DNA of 64,000 nt, taken from contig NC_063270.1 in NCBI RefSeq assembly GCF_910591885.1, positions 4,464,001 through 4,528,000 on the forward strand, read 5' to 3'. The position numbers were made by a program, and so were the translations under genes. Below the pieces are notes generated by a model. That model saw only the letters and a list, made by a program, of their open reading frames with translations, searched no databases and was not told where the DNA came from. The DNA is from Bombus terrestris (Eukaryota > Arthropoda > Insecta > Hymenoptera > Apidae). Shown here piece after piece: positions 28,290-44,200 of the stretch; the stretch's first letter is position 1; each line of letters starts with the position of its first letter.

Positions 28290-30950
28290 GTATAACGTTA
28301 TATACTATTACGTTATAACGTATAACGTTTCATACTATTACGCTATAACGAATAACGTTAAATACTATTACGTTATAGCGTATAACGTTTCATACTATTT
28401 CGCTATAACGTATAGCGTTATATACTATTACGTTATAACGTATAACGTTATATACTGTTTTGCTATAACGTATAACGTTATATACTATTACGTTATAACG
28501 TTTAACGTTATGCACAATAACGTTATAACGTGTAATGTCATATATTACTGCGATATAACATATAAAGTTATATACTATTACGTTGTAACGTATAACGTTA
28601 TATACTATTACGTTATAACGTATAACGTTATATACTATTACGTAATAACGTATACCCTTATATACTATTACGTTATAACGTATAACGTTATATACTATTA
28701 CGTTATAACGTGTAACGTTATATACTACTACGTTATAATGTATAACGTTATATACTACTACTATACAACGTGTAACGTTATATACTATTACGTTATAACG
28801 TACAACGTTATATACTATTACGTAATAACGTATAACGTTATATACTATTACGTCATAACGTATAACGTTATATACTATTACGTTATAACGTGTAACGTTA
28901 TATACTATTACGTTATAACGTATAACGTTATATAATATTACGATATAACGTATAACGTTATATACTACTACTATACAACGTGTGACGATATATAGTATTA
29001 CTATACAACGTGCAGCGTTATGTAGTATTACGTTATAACATGTAGCGTTATATACTATTACGTTATAACGTATAACGTTATATACTACTACTGTACAACG
29101 TGTAACGATATATAGTATTACTATACAACGTGCAGCGTTATGTAGTATTACGTTATAACGTGTAACGTTACATACTATTACGTTATAACGTATAACGTTA
29201 TATACTATTACGTTATAACGTATAACGTTATACACAATTATGTTATAACGTATAGCGTCATATACTATGATGTTATAACGTATAACGTTATATACTATTA
29301 CGCTATAACGTATAACGTTATATACTATTACGTTATAACGTATAACGTTATATACTGTTTTGCTATAACGTATAACGTTATATACTATTACGTTATAACG
29401 TTTAACGTTATGCACAATAACGTTATAACGTGTAATGTCATATATTACTGCGATATAACATATAAAGTTATATACTATTACGTTGTAACGTATAACGTTA
29501 TATACTATTACGTTATAACGTATAACGTTATATACTATTACGTAATAACGTATACCCTTATATACTATTACGTTATAACGTATAACGTTATATACTATTA
29601 CGTTATAACGTGTAACGTTATATACTACTACGTTATAATGTATAACGTTATATACTACTACTATACAACGTGTAACGTTATATACTATTACGTTATAACG
29701 TACAACGTTATATACTATTACGTAATAACGTATAACGTTATATACTATTACGTCATAACGTATAACGTTATATACTATTACGTTATAACGTGTAACGTTA
29801 TATACTATTACGTTATAACGTATAACGTTATATAATATTACGATATAACGTATAACGTTATATACTATTACGTCATAACGTATAACGTTATATACTATTA
29901 CGTTATAACGTGTAACGTTATATACTATTACGTTATAACGTATAACGTTATATAATATTACGATATAACGTATAACGTTATATACTACTACTATACAACG
30001 TGTGACGATATATAGTATTACTATACAACGTGCAGCGTTATGTAGTATTACGTTATAACATGTAGCGTTATATACTATTACGTTATATCGTATAACGCTA
30101 TATACTACTACGATACAACGTGTAACGACATATAGTATTACTATACAACGTGCAGCGTTATGTAGTACTGCGTTATAACGTGTAACGTTATATACTACTG
30201 CGTTATAATGTATAACGTTATATACTATTACGTTATAACGTATAACGTTACATACTATTACGCTATAACGTATAACGTTATATACTATTACGTTATAACT
30301 TATAACGTAATATACTATTACGCTATAACGTATAACGTTATATACTATTACGTTATAACGTATAACGTTATATACTGTTTTGCTATAACGTATAACGTTA
30401 TATACTATTACGTTATAACGTTTAACGTTATGCACAATAACGTTATAACGTGTAATGTCATATATTACTGCGATATAACATATAAAGTTATATACTATTA
30501 CGTTGTAACGTATAACGTTATATACTATTACGTTATAACGTATAACGTTATATACTATTACGTAATAACGTATACCCTTATATACTATTACGTTATAACG
30601 TATAACGTTATATACTATTACGTTATAACGTGTAACGTTATATACTACTACGTTATAATGTATAACGTTATATACTACTACTATACAACGTGTAACGTTA
30701 TATACTATTACGTTATAACGTACAACGTTATATACTATTACGTAATAACGTATAACGTTATATACTATTACGTCATAACGTATAACGTTATATACTATTA
30801 CGTTATAACGTGTAACGTTATATACTATTACGTTATAACGTATAACGTTATATAATATTACGATATAACGTATAACGTTATATACTACTACTAAACAGCG
30901 TGTGACGATATATAGTATTACTATACAACGTGCAGCGTTATGTAGTATTA
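28290..30950. repeat. Local amplification in block C copy 1, three cores
   Basis: A core marked by the TACTGTTTTGCTATAACG unit appears three times, with GTTTTGC at 28,457, 29,357 and 30,377, at spacings of 900 and 1,020 bp. Each core continues through GTTATGCACAATAACG, TAATGTCATATATTACTGCG, TATACCCTTATATAC and TACGTCATAACG units. Block C copy 2 has two cores 1,170 bp apart. All spacings are whole multiples of 30 bp. The difference contributes 750 bp to the length difference of the two blocks. Confidence 0.82.
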
Positions 30951-32940
30951 CGTTATAACGTGTAACGTTATATACTGTTACGTTATAACGTATAACGTTA
31001 TATACTATTACGTTATACCGTATAACGATATATACTACTACTATACAACGTGTAACGATATATAGTATTACTATACAACGAGCAGCGTTATGTAGTATTA
31101 CGTTATAACGTGTAACGTTACATACTATTACGTTATAACGTATAACGTTATATGCTATTACGTTATAATGTATAACGTTATATACTATTACGTTATAACG
31201 TATAACGTTATATACTACTACTATACAACGTGTAACGATATATAGTATTACTATACATCATGCAGATTTATGTAGTATTACGTTATAACGTGTAACGTTA
31301 CATACTATTACGTTATAACGTATAACGTTATATACTATTACGTTAAAACGTATAACGTTATATACTATTACGTTATAACGTGTAACGTTATATACTACTA
31401 CGATATAACATATAACGTTATATACTATTACGTTATAACGTATAACGTTATATACTATTACGTTATAACGTATAACGTTATATACTATTACGCTATAACG
31501 TATAACGTTATATACTATTACGTTATAACGTATAACGTTATATACTACTACTGTACAACGTGTAACGATATATAGTATTACTATACAACGTGCAGCGTTA
31601 TGTAGTATTTCGTTATAACGTGTAACGTTACATACTATTACGTTATAACGTATAACGTTATATACTATTACGTTATAACGTATAACGTTATATAGTATTA
31701 CGCTATAACGCATAACGTTATATACTATTACGTTATAACGTATAACGTTATACACAATTACGATATAACGTGTAGCGTCATATACTACTACTATACAACG
31801 TGTAACGATATATAGTATTACTATACAACGTGCAGCATTATGTAGTATTACGTTATAACGTGTAACGTTACATACTATTACGTTATAACGTATAACGTTA
31901 TATACTATTACGTTATAATGTATAACGTTTTATACTATTACGTTATAACGTATAACGTTATATACTATCACACTATAACGTATAACGTTATATACTATTA
32001 CGTTATAACGTATAACGTTATAAACAATTACGATATAACGTGTAACGTCATATATTACTGCGATATAACATATAACGTTATATAGTTTTACGTTCTAACA
32101 TATAACGTTATATACTATTACGGATTGACGTATAACGTTATATACTATTACGTTATAACGTATAACGTTATATACTATAACGTAATAACGTATAACGTCA
32201 TATACTATTACGTTATAACGTATAACGTTATATACTAATACGTTATAACGTATAACGTTATACACTATTACGTTATAACGTATTACGTTATATAGAATTA
32301 CGTTATAACGTACAACGTTATACACTATTACATTAAAACGTGTAACGTTATATACTACTACTGTACAACGTGTAACGATATATAGTATTACTATACAACG
32401 TGCAGCGTTATGTAGTATTACGTTATAACGTGTAACGTTACATACTATTACGTTATAACGTACAACGTTATATACTATTACGTTATAATGTATAACGTTA
32501 TATACTATTACGTTATAACGTATAACGTTATATACTACTACTGTACAACGTGTAACGATATATAGTATTACTATACAACGTGCAGCGTTATGTAGTATTT
32601 CGTTATAACGTGTAACGTCATATATTACTGCGATATAACATATAACGTTATATACTTTTACGTTCTAACCTATAACGTTATATACTATTACGGATTGACG
32701 TATAACGTTATATACTATTACGTTATAACGTATAACGTTATATACTATAACGTAATAACGTGTAACGTCATATACTATTACGTTATAACGTATAACGTTA
32801 TATACTAATACGTTATAACGTATAACGTTATACACTATTACGTTATAACGTATAACGTTATATAGAATTACGTTATAACGTACAACGTTATACACTATTA
32901 CATTAAAACGTGTAACGTTATATACTATTACGTTATAACG

Positions 32941-33020
32941 TATAACGTTATATAATATTACGTTATAACGTATAACGTTATATACTACTACAGATACAAC
33001 CTGTAACGACATATAGTATT
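32941..33020. repeat. 31-bp insertion unit with TACTACAGATACAACCTG (prototype)
   Basis: One extra base turns the usual TACTACGATACAACG into TACTACAGATACAACCTG. The inserted form is found at about 32,991, 43,521, 52,013, 54,864, 60,984 and 63,265, while the uninserted GATACAACCTG form occurs near 45,390, 49,200, 57,210, 59,310 and 61,590. All carry the rare CCTG. The spacings (10,530, 2,851 and 2,281 bp between paired sites) reproduce the HOR periods, so it is a useful lineage marker. It adds one base to the register each time. Confidence 0.87.
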
Positions 33021-33497
33021 ACTATACAACGTGCAGCGTTATGTAGTATTACGTTATAACGTGTAACGTTATATACTACTACGTTATAATGTATAACGTT
33101 ATATACTACTACTATACAACGTGTAACGTTATATACTATTACGTTATAACGTATAACGTTATATACTATTACGTAATAACGTATAACGTTATATACTATT
33201 ACGTAATAACGTATAGCGTTATATACTATTACGTAATAACGTATAACGTTATATACTATGACGTTATAACGTATAACGTTATATACTATTACGCTATAAC
33301 GTATAACGTTATACACTATTACGTTATAACGGATAACGTTATATACTATTACGTTATAACGTATAACGTTATATACTATTACGCTATAACGTATAACGTT
33401 ATACACTATTACGTTATAACGGATAACGTTATATAGAATGACGTCATAACGTACAACGTTATATACTATTACATTAAAACGTGTAACGTTATATACT

Positions 33498-33515
33498 ATT
33501 ACGTTTTTAACGTAT
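33498..33515. repeat. 31-bp unit with a T5 run (prototype)
   Basis: TACGTTTTTAACG replaces TACGTTATAACG, giving an extra base and a run of five T, the longest homopolymer I noticed in the window. The only other copy is at 44,034-44,038, exactly 10,530 bp away, matching the block C offset. It restores the register shifted by upstream 29-bp units. Confidence 0.88.
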
Positions 33516-34050
33516 AACGTTATATACTATTACGTTATAACGTATAACGTTATATACTACTACTGTACAACGTGTAACGATATATAGTATTACTATACAA
33601 CGTGCAGCGTTATGTAGTATTACGTTATAACGTGTAACGTTACATACTATTACGTTATAACGTATAACGTTATATACTATTACGTTATAACGTATAACGT
33701 TATATAATATTACGTTATAACGTATAACGCTATATACTACTACGATACAACGTGTAACGACATATAGTATTACTATACAACGTGCAGCGTTATGTAGTAC
33801 TACGTTATAAAGTGTAACGTTATATACTACTGCGTTATAATGTATAACGTTATATACTATTACGTTATAACGTATAACGTTGTATACTATTACGCTATAA
33901 CGTATAACGTTATATACTATTACGCTATAACGTGTAACGTTATATACTACTACGTTATAACGTATAACGTTATATACTATTACGTAATAACGTATAGCGT
34001 TATATACTATTACGTAATAACGTATAACGTTATATACTATGACGTTATAA

Positions 34051-34140
34051 CGTATAACGTTATGTAGAATTACGTTATAACGTACAACGTTATACACTAT
34101 TACATTAAAACGTGTAGCGTTATATACTATTACGTTATAA
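34051..34140. repeat. Junction between the two copies of block C
   Basis: Copy 1 stops matching block D-proximal sequence here. The unit at 34,051-34,080 has a left half GTATAACG and a right half TTATGTAGAATTACG; elsewhere the right half follows GTATTACG (17,942 and 20,732). It is a chimeric monomer. The following units, through TTACATTAAAACGTGTAGCG, match 17,961-18,010, after which sequence like 20,372 begins. The segment marks where the large duplication joined. Confidence 0.72.
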
Positions 34141-35274
34141 CGTATAACGTTATATACTATTACGTTATAACGTATAACGTTATATACTACTACTGTACAA
34201 CGTGTAACGATATATAGTATTACTATACAACGTGCAGCGTTATGTAGTATTACGTTATAACGTGTAACGTCATATATTACTGCGATATAACATATAACGT
34301 TATATACTTTTACGTTCTAACCTATAACGTTATATACTATTACGGATTGACGTATAACGTTATATACTATTACGTTATAACGTATAACGTTATATACTAT
34401 AAAGTAATAACGTATAACGTCATATACTATTACGTTATAACGTATAACGTTATATACTAATACGTTATAACGTATAACGTTATACACTATTACGTTATAA
34501 CGTATTACGTTATGTAGAATTACGTTATAACGTACAACGTTATACACTATTACATTAAAACGTGTAGCGTTATATACTATTACGTTATAACGTATAACGT
34601 TATATACTATTACGTTATGACGTATAACGTTATACACAATTACGTTATAACGTATAACGTTATATACTATGATGTTATAACGTATAGCGTTATATACTAC
34701 TGCGTTATAATGTATAACGTTATATACTATTACCCTATAACGTATAACGTTACATACTATTACGTTATAACTTATAACGTTATATACTATTACGTTATAA
34801 CGTATTACGTTATATAGAATTACGTTATAACGTACAACGTTATACACTATTACATTAAAACGTGTAGCGTTATATACTATTACGTTATAACGTGTAACGT
34901 TATATACTATTACGTTATAACGTATAACGTTATATACTACTACTATACAACGTGTAACGATATATAGTATTACTATACAACGTGCAGCGTTATGTAGTAT
35001 TACGTTATAACGTGTAACGTTACATACTATTACGTTATAACGTATAACGTTATATACGACTACTGTACAACGTGTAACGATATATAGTATTACTATACAA
35101 CGTGCAGCGTTATGTAGTATTACGTTATAACGTGTAACGTTACATACTATTACGTTATAACGCATAACGTTATATACTATTACGTTATAACGTATAACGT
35201 TATACACAATTATGTTATAACGTGTAACGTCATATACTATGATGTTATAACGTATAACGTTATATACTATTACG
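34140..35274. repeat. HOR segment, copy 3 of 3, one monomer shorter
   Basis: Matches 20,371-21,535 at offset 13,769 bp up to about 34,700 and 13,739 bp after about 34,760. The 30-bp step is the loss of one ordinary monomer just before the TTACCCTATAACG unit at about 34,732. It shares the ACGCATAACG substitution with copy 2 and not with copy 1, so copies 2 and 3 are closest relatives. Confidence 0.85.
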
Positions 35275-38200
35275 TTATAACGTGTAACGTTATATACTAC
35301 TACGATGTAACATATAACGTTATATACTTTTACGTTCTAAGGTATAACGTTATATACTATTACGTAATAACGTATAGCGTTATATACTATTACGTTATAA
35401 CGTATAACGTTATATACTATTACGTAATAACGTATAACGTTATATACTATGACGTTATAACGTATAACGTTATATACTATTACGCTATAACGTATAAGGT
35501 TATACACTATTACGTTATAACGGATAACGTTATATAGAATTACGTCATAACGTACAACGTTATATAATATTACATTAAAACGTGTAACGTTATATACTAT
35601 TACGTTATAACGTATAACGTTATATACTATTACGTTATAACGTATAGCGTTATATAATATTACGTTATATCGTATAACGCTATATACTACTACGATACAA
35701 CGTGTAACGACATATAGTATTACTATACAACGTGCAGCGTTATGTAGTACTGCGTTATAACGTGTAACGTTATATACTACTGCGTTATAATGTATAACGT
35801 TATATACTATTACGTTATAACGTATAACGTTACATACTATTACGCTATAACGTATAACGTTATATACTATTACGTTATAACTTATAACGTAATATACTAT
35901 TACGCTATAACGTATAACGTTATATACTATTACGTTATAACGTATAACGTTATATACTGTTTTGCTATAACGTATAACGTTATATACTATTACGTTATAA
36001 CGTTTAACGTTATACACAATAACGTTATAACGTGTAATGTCATATATTACTGCGATATAACATATAAAGTTATATACTATTACGTTGTAACGTATAACGT
36101 TATATACTATTACGTTATAACGTATAACGTTATATACTACTACTATACAACGTGTAACGTTATATACTATTACGTTATAACGTACAACGTTATATACTAT
36201 TACGTAATAACGTATAACGTTATATACTATTACGTCATAACGTATAACGTTATATACTATTACGTTATAACGTGTAACGTTATATACTATTACGTTATAA
36301 CGTATAACGTTATATAATATTACGATATAACGTATAACGTTATATACTACTACTAAACAGCGTGTGACGATATATACTATTACGTTATAACGTACAACGT
36401 TATATACTATTACGTAATAACGTATAACGTTATATACTATTACGTCATAACGTATAACGTTATATACTATTACGTTATAACGTGTAACGTTATATACTAT
36501 TACGTTATAACGTATAACGTTATATAATATTACGATATAACGTATAACGTTATATACTACTACTAAACAGCGTGTGACGATATATAGTATTACTATACAA
36601 CGTGCAGCGTTATGTAGTATTACGTTATAACGTGTAACGTTACATACTATTACGTTACAACGTATAACGTTATATACTATTATGTTATAACGTATAACGT
36701 TATACACAATTACGTTATAAGGTATAACGTTATATACTATGATGTTATAACGTATAACGTTATATACTATTACGTTATAACGTATAACGTTATATACTAT
36801 TACGTTATAACGTGTAACGTTATATACTACTACGATATAACATATAACGTTATATACTATTACGTTATAACGTATAACGTTATATAATATTACGATATAA
36901 CGTATAACGTTATATACTACTACTAAACAGCGTGTGACGATATATAGTATTACTATACAACGTGCAGCGTTATGTAGTATTACGTTATAACGTGTAACGT
37001 TACATACTATTACGTTACAACGTATAACGTTATATACTATTACGTTATAACGTGTAACGTTATATACTACTACGATATAACATATAACGTTATATACTAT
37101 GACGTTATAACGTATAACGTTATATACTATGACGTTATAACGTATAACGTTATATAGTATTACGCTATAACGTATAACGTTATACACTATTACGTTATAA
37201 CGGATAACGTTATATAGAATTACGTCATAACGTACAACGTTATATACTATTACGTTATAACGTATAACGTTATATAATATTACGTTATAACGTATAGCGT
37301 TATATACTACAACGATACAACGTGTAACGACATATAGTATTACTATACAACGTGCAGCGCTATGTAGTATTACGTTATAACGTGTAACGTTATATACTAC
37401 TGCGTTATAACGTGTAACGTTACATACTACTACGATATAACATATAACGTTATATACTATGACGTTATAACGTATAACGTTATATACTATTACGCTATAA
37501 CATATAACGTTATATACTATTACGTTATAACGTATAACGTTATATACAATTACATTAAAACGTGTAACGTTATATACTATTACGTTATAACGTATAACGT
37601 TATATACTATTACGTTATAACGTATAACGTTATATACTATTACGTTATAACGTATAACGTTATATAATATTACGTTATAACGTATAGCGTTATATACTAC
37701 TACGATACAACGTGTAACGACATATAGTATTACTATACAACGTGCAGCGTTATGTAGTATTACGTTATAACGTGTAACGTTATATACTACTGCGTTATAA
37801 TGTTTAATGTTATATACTATTACGTTATAACGTATAACGTTATATACTATTACGCTATAACGTATAACGTTATATACTATTACGTTATAACGTATAACGT
37901 TATATACTATTACGTTATAACGTATAACGTTATATAATATTACGTTATAACGTATAACGTTATATACTATCACACTATAACGTATAACGTTATATACTAT
38001 TACGTTATAACGTATAACGTTATACACAATTACGATATAACGTGTAACGTCATATATTACTGCGATATAACATATAACGTTATATAGTTTTACGTTCTAA
38101 CATATAACGTTATATACTATTACGGTATGACGTATAACGTTATATACTATTACGTTATAACGTATAACGTTATACACTATTACGGAATTACGTATAACGT

Positions 38201-41200
38201 TATATACTATTACGTTATAACGTATAACGTTATACACTATTACGTTATAATGTATAACGTTATATACTATTACGTTATAACGTATAACGTTATATACTAC
38301 TACTGTACAACGTGTAACGATATATAGTATTACTATACAACGTGCAGCGTTATGTAGTATTACGTTATAACGTGTAACGTTACATACTATTACGTTATAA
38401 CGTATAACGTTATATACTATTACGTAATAACGTATAGCGTTATATACTATTACGTAATAACGTATAACGTTATATACTATGACGTTATAACGTATAACGT
38501 TATACACTACTATGTTATAACGGCTAACGTTATATAGAATTACGTCATAACGTACAATGTTATATACTATTACATTAAAACGTGTCACGTTATATACTAT
38601 TACGTTATAACGTATAACGTTATATACTATTACGTTATAACGTATAACGTTATATAGTATTACGCTATAACGCATAACGTTATATACTATTACGTTATAA
38701 CGTATAACGTCATACACAATTACGTTATAACGTGTAACGTCATATATTACTGCGATATAACATATAAAGTTATATGCTATTACGTTGTAACGTATAACGT
38801 ATATACTATTACGTTATAACGTATAACGTTATATAAAATTACGTTATAACGTATAACGTTATATACTGTTACGCTATAACGTATAACGTTATATCCTATT
38901 GCGTTATAACGTATAACGTTATACACAATTACGTTATAACGTGTAATGTCATATATTACTGCGATATAACATATAAAGTTATATACTATTTCGTAGTAAC
39001 GTATAACGTATATACTATTACGTTATAACGTATAGCGTTATATACTATTACGTTATAGCGTATAACGTTATATACTACTACTATACAACGTGTGACGATA
39101 TATAGTATTACTATACAACGTGCAGCGTTATGTAGTATTACGTTATAACATGTAGCGTTATATACTATTACGTTATAACGTATAACGTTATATACTACTA
39201 CTGTACAACGTGTAACGATATATAGTATTACTATACAACGTGCAGCGTTATGTAGTATTACGTTATAACGTGTAACGTTACATACTATTACGTTATAACG
39301 TATAACGTTATATACTATTACGTTATAACGTATAACGTTATACACAATTATGTTATAACGTATAGCGTCATATACTATGATGTTATAACGTATAACGTTA
39401 TATACTATTACGTTATAACGTATAACGTTATATAATATTACGTTATATCGTATAACGCTATATACTACTACGATACAACGTGTAACGACATATAGTATTA
39501 CTATACAACGTGCAGCGTTATGTAGTACTGCGTTATAACGTGTAACGTTATATACTACTGCGTTATAATGTATAACGTTATATACTATTACGTTATAACG
39601 TATAACGTTACATACTATTACGCTATAACGTATAACGTTATATACTATTACGTTATAACTTATAACGTAATATACTATTACGCTATAACGTATAACGTTA
39701 TATACTATTACGTTATAACGTATAACGTTATATACTGTTTTGCTATAACGTATAACGTTATATACTATTACGTTATAACGTTTAACGTTATGCACAATAA
39801 CGTTATAACGTGTAATGTCATATATTACTGCGATATAACATATAAAGTTATATACTATTACGTTGTAACGTATAACGTTATATACTATTACGTTATAACG
39901 TATAACGTTATATACTATTACGTAATAACGTATACCCTTATATACTATTACGTTATAACGTATAACGTTATATACTATTACGTTATAACGTGTAACGTTA
40001 TATACTACTACGTTATAATGTATAACGTTATATACTACTACTATACAACGTGTAACGTTATATACTATTACGTTATAACGTACAACGTTATATACTATTA
40101 CGTAATAACGTATAACGTTATATACTATTACGTCATAACGTATAACGTTATATACTATTACGTTATAACGTCTAACGTTATATACTATTACGTTATAACG
40201 TATAACGTTATATAATATTACGATATAACGTATAACGTTATATACTACTACTATACAACGTGTGACGATATATAGTATTACTATACAACGTGCAGCGTTA
40301 TGTAGTATTACGTTATAACATGTAGCGTTATATACTATTACGTTATAACGTATAACGTTATATACTACTACTGTACAACGTGTAACGATATATAGTATTA
40401 CTATACAACGTGCAGCGTTATGTAGTATTACGTTATAACGTGTAACGTTACATACTATTACGTTATAACGTATAACGTTATATACTATTACGTTATAACG
40501 TATAACGTTATACACAATTATGTTATAACGTATAGCGTCATATACTATGATGTTATAACGTATAACGTTATATACTATTACGTTATAACGTATAACGTTA
40601 TATAATATTACGTTATATCGTATAACGCTATATACTACTACGATACAACGTGTAACGACATATAGTATTACTATACAACGTGCAGCGTTATGTAGTACTG
40701 CGTTATAACGTGTAACGTTATATACTACTGCGTTATAATGTATAACGTTATATACTATTACGTTATAACGTATAACGTTACATACTATTACGCTATAACG
40801 TATAACGTTATATACTATTACGTTATAACTTATAACGTAATATACTATTACGCTATAACGTATAACGTTATATACTATTACGTTATAACGTATAACGTTA
40901 TATACTGTTTTGCTATAACGTATAACGTTATATACTATTACGTTATAACGTTTAACGTTATGCACAATAACGTTATAACGTGTAATGTCATATATTACTG
41001 CGATATAACATATAAAGTTATATACTATTACGTTGTAACGTATAACGTTATATACTATTACGTTATAACGTATAACGTTATATACTATTACGTAATAACG
41101 TATACCCTTATATACTATTACGTTATAACGTATAACGTTATATACTATTACGTTATAACGTGTAACGTTATATACTACTACGTTATAATGTATAACGTTA

Positions 41201-44200
41201 TATACTACTACTATACAACGTGTAACGTTATATACTATTACGTTATAACGTACAACGTTATATACTATTACGTAATAACGTATAACGTTATATACTATTA
41301 CGTCATAACGTATAACGTTATATACTATTACGTTATAACGTGTAACGTTATATACTATTACGTTATAACGTATAACGTTATATAATATTACGATATAACG
41401 TATAACGTTATATACTACTACTAAACAGCGTGTGACGATATATAGTATTACTATACAACGTGCAGCGTTATGTAGTATTACGTTATAACGTGTAACGTTA
41501 TATACTGTTACGTTATAACGTATAACGTTATATACTATTACGTTATACCGTATAACGATATATACTACTACTATACAACGTGTAACGATATATAGTATTA
41601 CTATACAACGAGCAGCGTTATGTAGTATTACGTTATAACGTGTAACGTTACATACTATTACGTTATAACGTATAACGTTATATGCTATTACGTTATAATG
41701 TATAACGTTATATACTATTACGTTATAACGTATAACGTTATATACTACTACTATACAACGTGTAACGATATATAGTATTACTATACATCATGCAGATTTA
41801 TGTAGTATTACGTTATAACGTGTAACGTTACATACTATTACGTTATAACGTATAACGTTATATACTATTACGTTAAAACGTATAACGTTATATACTATTA
41901 CGTTATAACGTGTAACGTTATATACTACTACGATATAACATATAACGTTATATACTATTACGTTATAACGTATAACGTTATATACTATTACGTTATAACG
42001 TATAACGTTATATACTATTACGCTATAACGTATAACGTTATATACTATTACGTTATAACGTATAACGTTATATACTACTACTGTACAACGTGTAACGATA
42101 TATAGTATTACTATACAACGTGCAGCGTTATGTAGTATTTCGTTATAACGTGTAACGTTACATACTATTACGTTATAACGTATAACGTTATATACTATTA
42201 CGTTATAACGTATAACGTTATATAGTATTACGCTATAACGCATAACGTTATATACTATTACGTTATAACGTATAACGTTATACACAATTACGATATAACG
42301 TGTAGCGTCATATACTACTACTATACAACGTGTAACGATATATAGTATTACTATACAACGTGCAGCATTATGTAGTATTACGTTATAACGTGTAACGTTA
42401 CATACTATTACGTTATAACGTATAACGTTATATACTATTACGTTATAATGTATAACGTTTTATACTATTACGTTATAACGTATAACGTTATATACTATCA
42501 CACTATAACGTATAACGTTATATACTATTACGTTATAACGTATAACGTTATAAACAATTACGATATAACGTGTAACGTCATATATTACTGCGATATAACA
42601 TATAACGTTATATAGTTTTACGTTCTAACATATAACGTTATATACTATTACGGATTGACGTATAACGTTATATACTATTACGTTATAACGTATAACGTTA
42701 TATACTATAACGTAATAACGTATAACGTCATATACTATTACGTTATAACGTATAACGTTATATACTAATACGTTATAACGTATAACGTTATACACTATTA
42801 CGTTATAACGTATTACGTTATATAGAATTACGTTATAACGTACAACGTTATACACTATTACATTAAAACGTGTAACGTTATATACTACTACTGTACAACG
42901 TGTAACGATATATAGTATTACTATACAACGTGCAGCGTTATGTAGTATTACGTTATAACGTGTAACGTTACATACTATTACGTTATAACGTACAACGTTA
43001 TATACTATTACGTTATAATGTATAACGTTATATACTATTACGTTATAACGTATAACGTTATATACTACTACTGTACAACGTGTAACGATATATAGTATTA
43101 CTATACAACGTGCAGCGTTATGTAGTATTTCGTTATAACGTGTAACGTCATATATTACTGCGATATAACATATAACGTTATATACTTTTACGTTCTAACC
43201 TATAACGTTATATACTATTACGGATTGACGTATAACGTTATATACTATTACGTTATAACGTATAACGTTATATACTATAACGTAATAACGTGTAACGTCA
43301 TATACTATTACGTTATAACGTATAACGTTATATACTAATACGTTATAACGTATAACGTTATACACTATTACGTTATAACGTATAACGTTATATAGAATTA
43401 CGTTATAACGTACAACGTTATACACTATTACATTAAAACGTGTAACGTTATATACTATTACGTTATAACGTATAACGTTATATAATATTACGTTATAACG
43501 TATAACGTTATATACTACTACAGATACAACCTGTAACGACATATAGTATTACTATACAACGTGCAGCGTTATGTAGTATTACGTTATAACGTGTAACGTT
43601 ATATACTACTACGTTATAATGTATAACGTTATATACTACTACTATACAACGTGTAACGTTATATACTATTACGTTATAACGTATAACGTTATATACTATT
43701 ACGTAATAACGTATAACGTTATATACTATTACGTAATAACGTATAGCGTTATATACTATTACGTAATAACGTATAACGTTATATACTATGACGTTATAAC
43801 GTATAACGTTATATACTATTACGCTATAACGTATAACGTTATACACTATTACGTTATAACGGATAACGTTATATACTATTACGTTATAACGTATAACGTT
43901 ATATACTATTACGCTATAACGTATAACGTTATACACTATTACGTTATAACGGATAACGTTATATAGAATGACGTCATAACGTACAACGTTATATACTATT
44001 ACATTAAAACGTGTAACGTTATATACTATTACGTTTTTAACGTATAACGTTATATACTATTACGTTATAACGTATAACGTTATATACTACTACTGTACAA
44101 CGTGTAACGATATATAGTATTACTATACAACGTGCAGCGTTATGTAGTATTACGTTATAACGTGTAACGTTACATACTATTACGTTATAACGTATAACGT

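Larger units (their letters stand above)
20371..34050. repeat. Block C, copy 1: 13.7-kb segmental duplication
   Basis: No gene is present. This copy matches 34,141-44,540 along its length, with offset 13,769 bp at the left end and 10,530 bp at the right. The 3,239-bp difference is fully accounted for by one extra monomer (30 bp), a 2,459-bp tandem duplication at 22,608-27,525, and 750 bp more in a local amplification at about 28,290-30,950. Rare shared landmarks include the TACTACAGATACAACCTG unit at 32,991 (partner 43,521) and the T5 run at 33,504 (partner 44,034). A cluster of substitutions at 28,330-28,414 is private to this copy. Confidence 0.88.

Noticed and set aside
28288..28935. Plus-strand 215-codon frames repeated at 28,288, 30,208, 39,568 and 40,738 as a gene family
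   Set aside because: They are the same satellite segment copied four times. The peptide is runs of TYNVIYYYVI, rich in Tyr, Ile and Val, with no recognisable domain.
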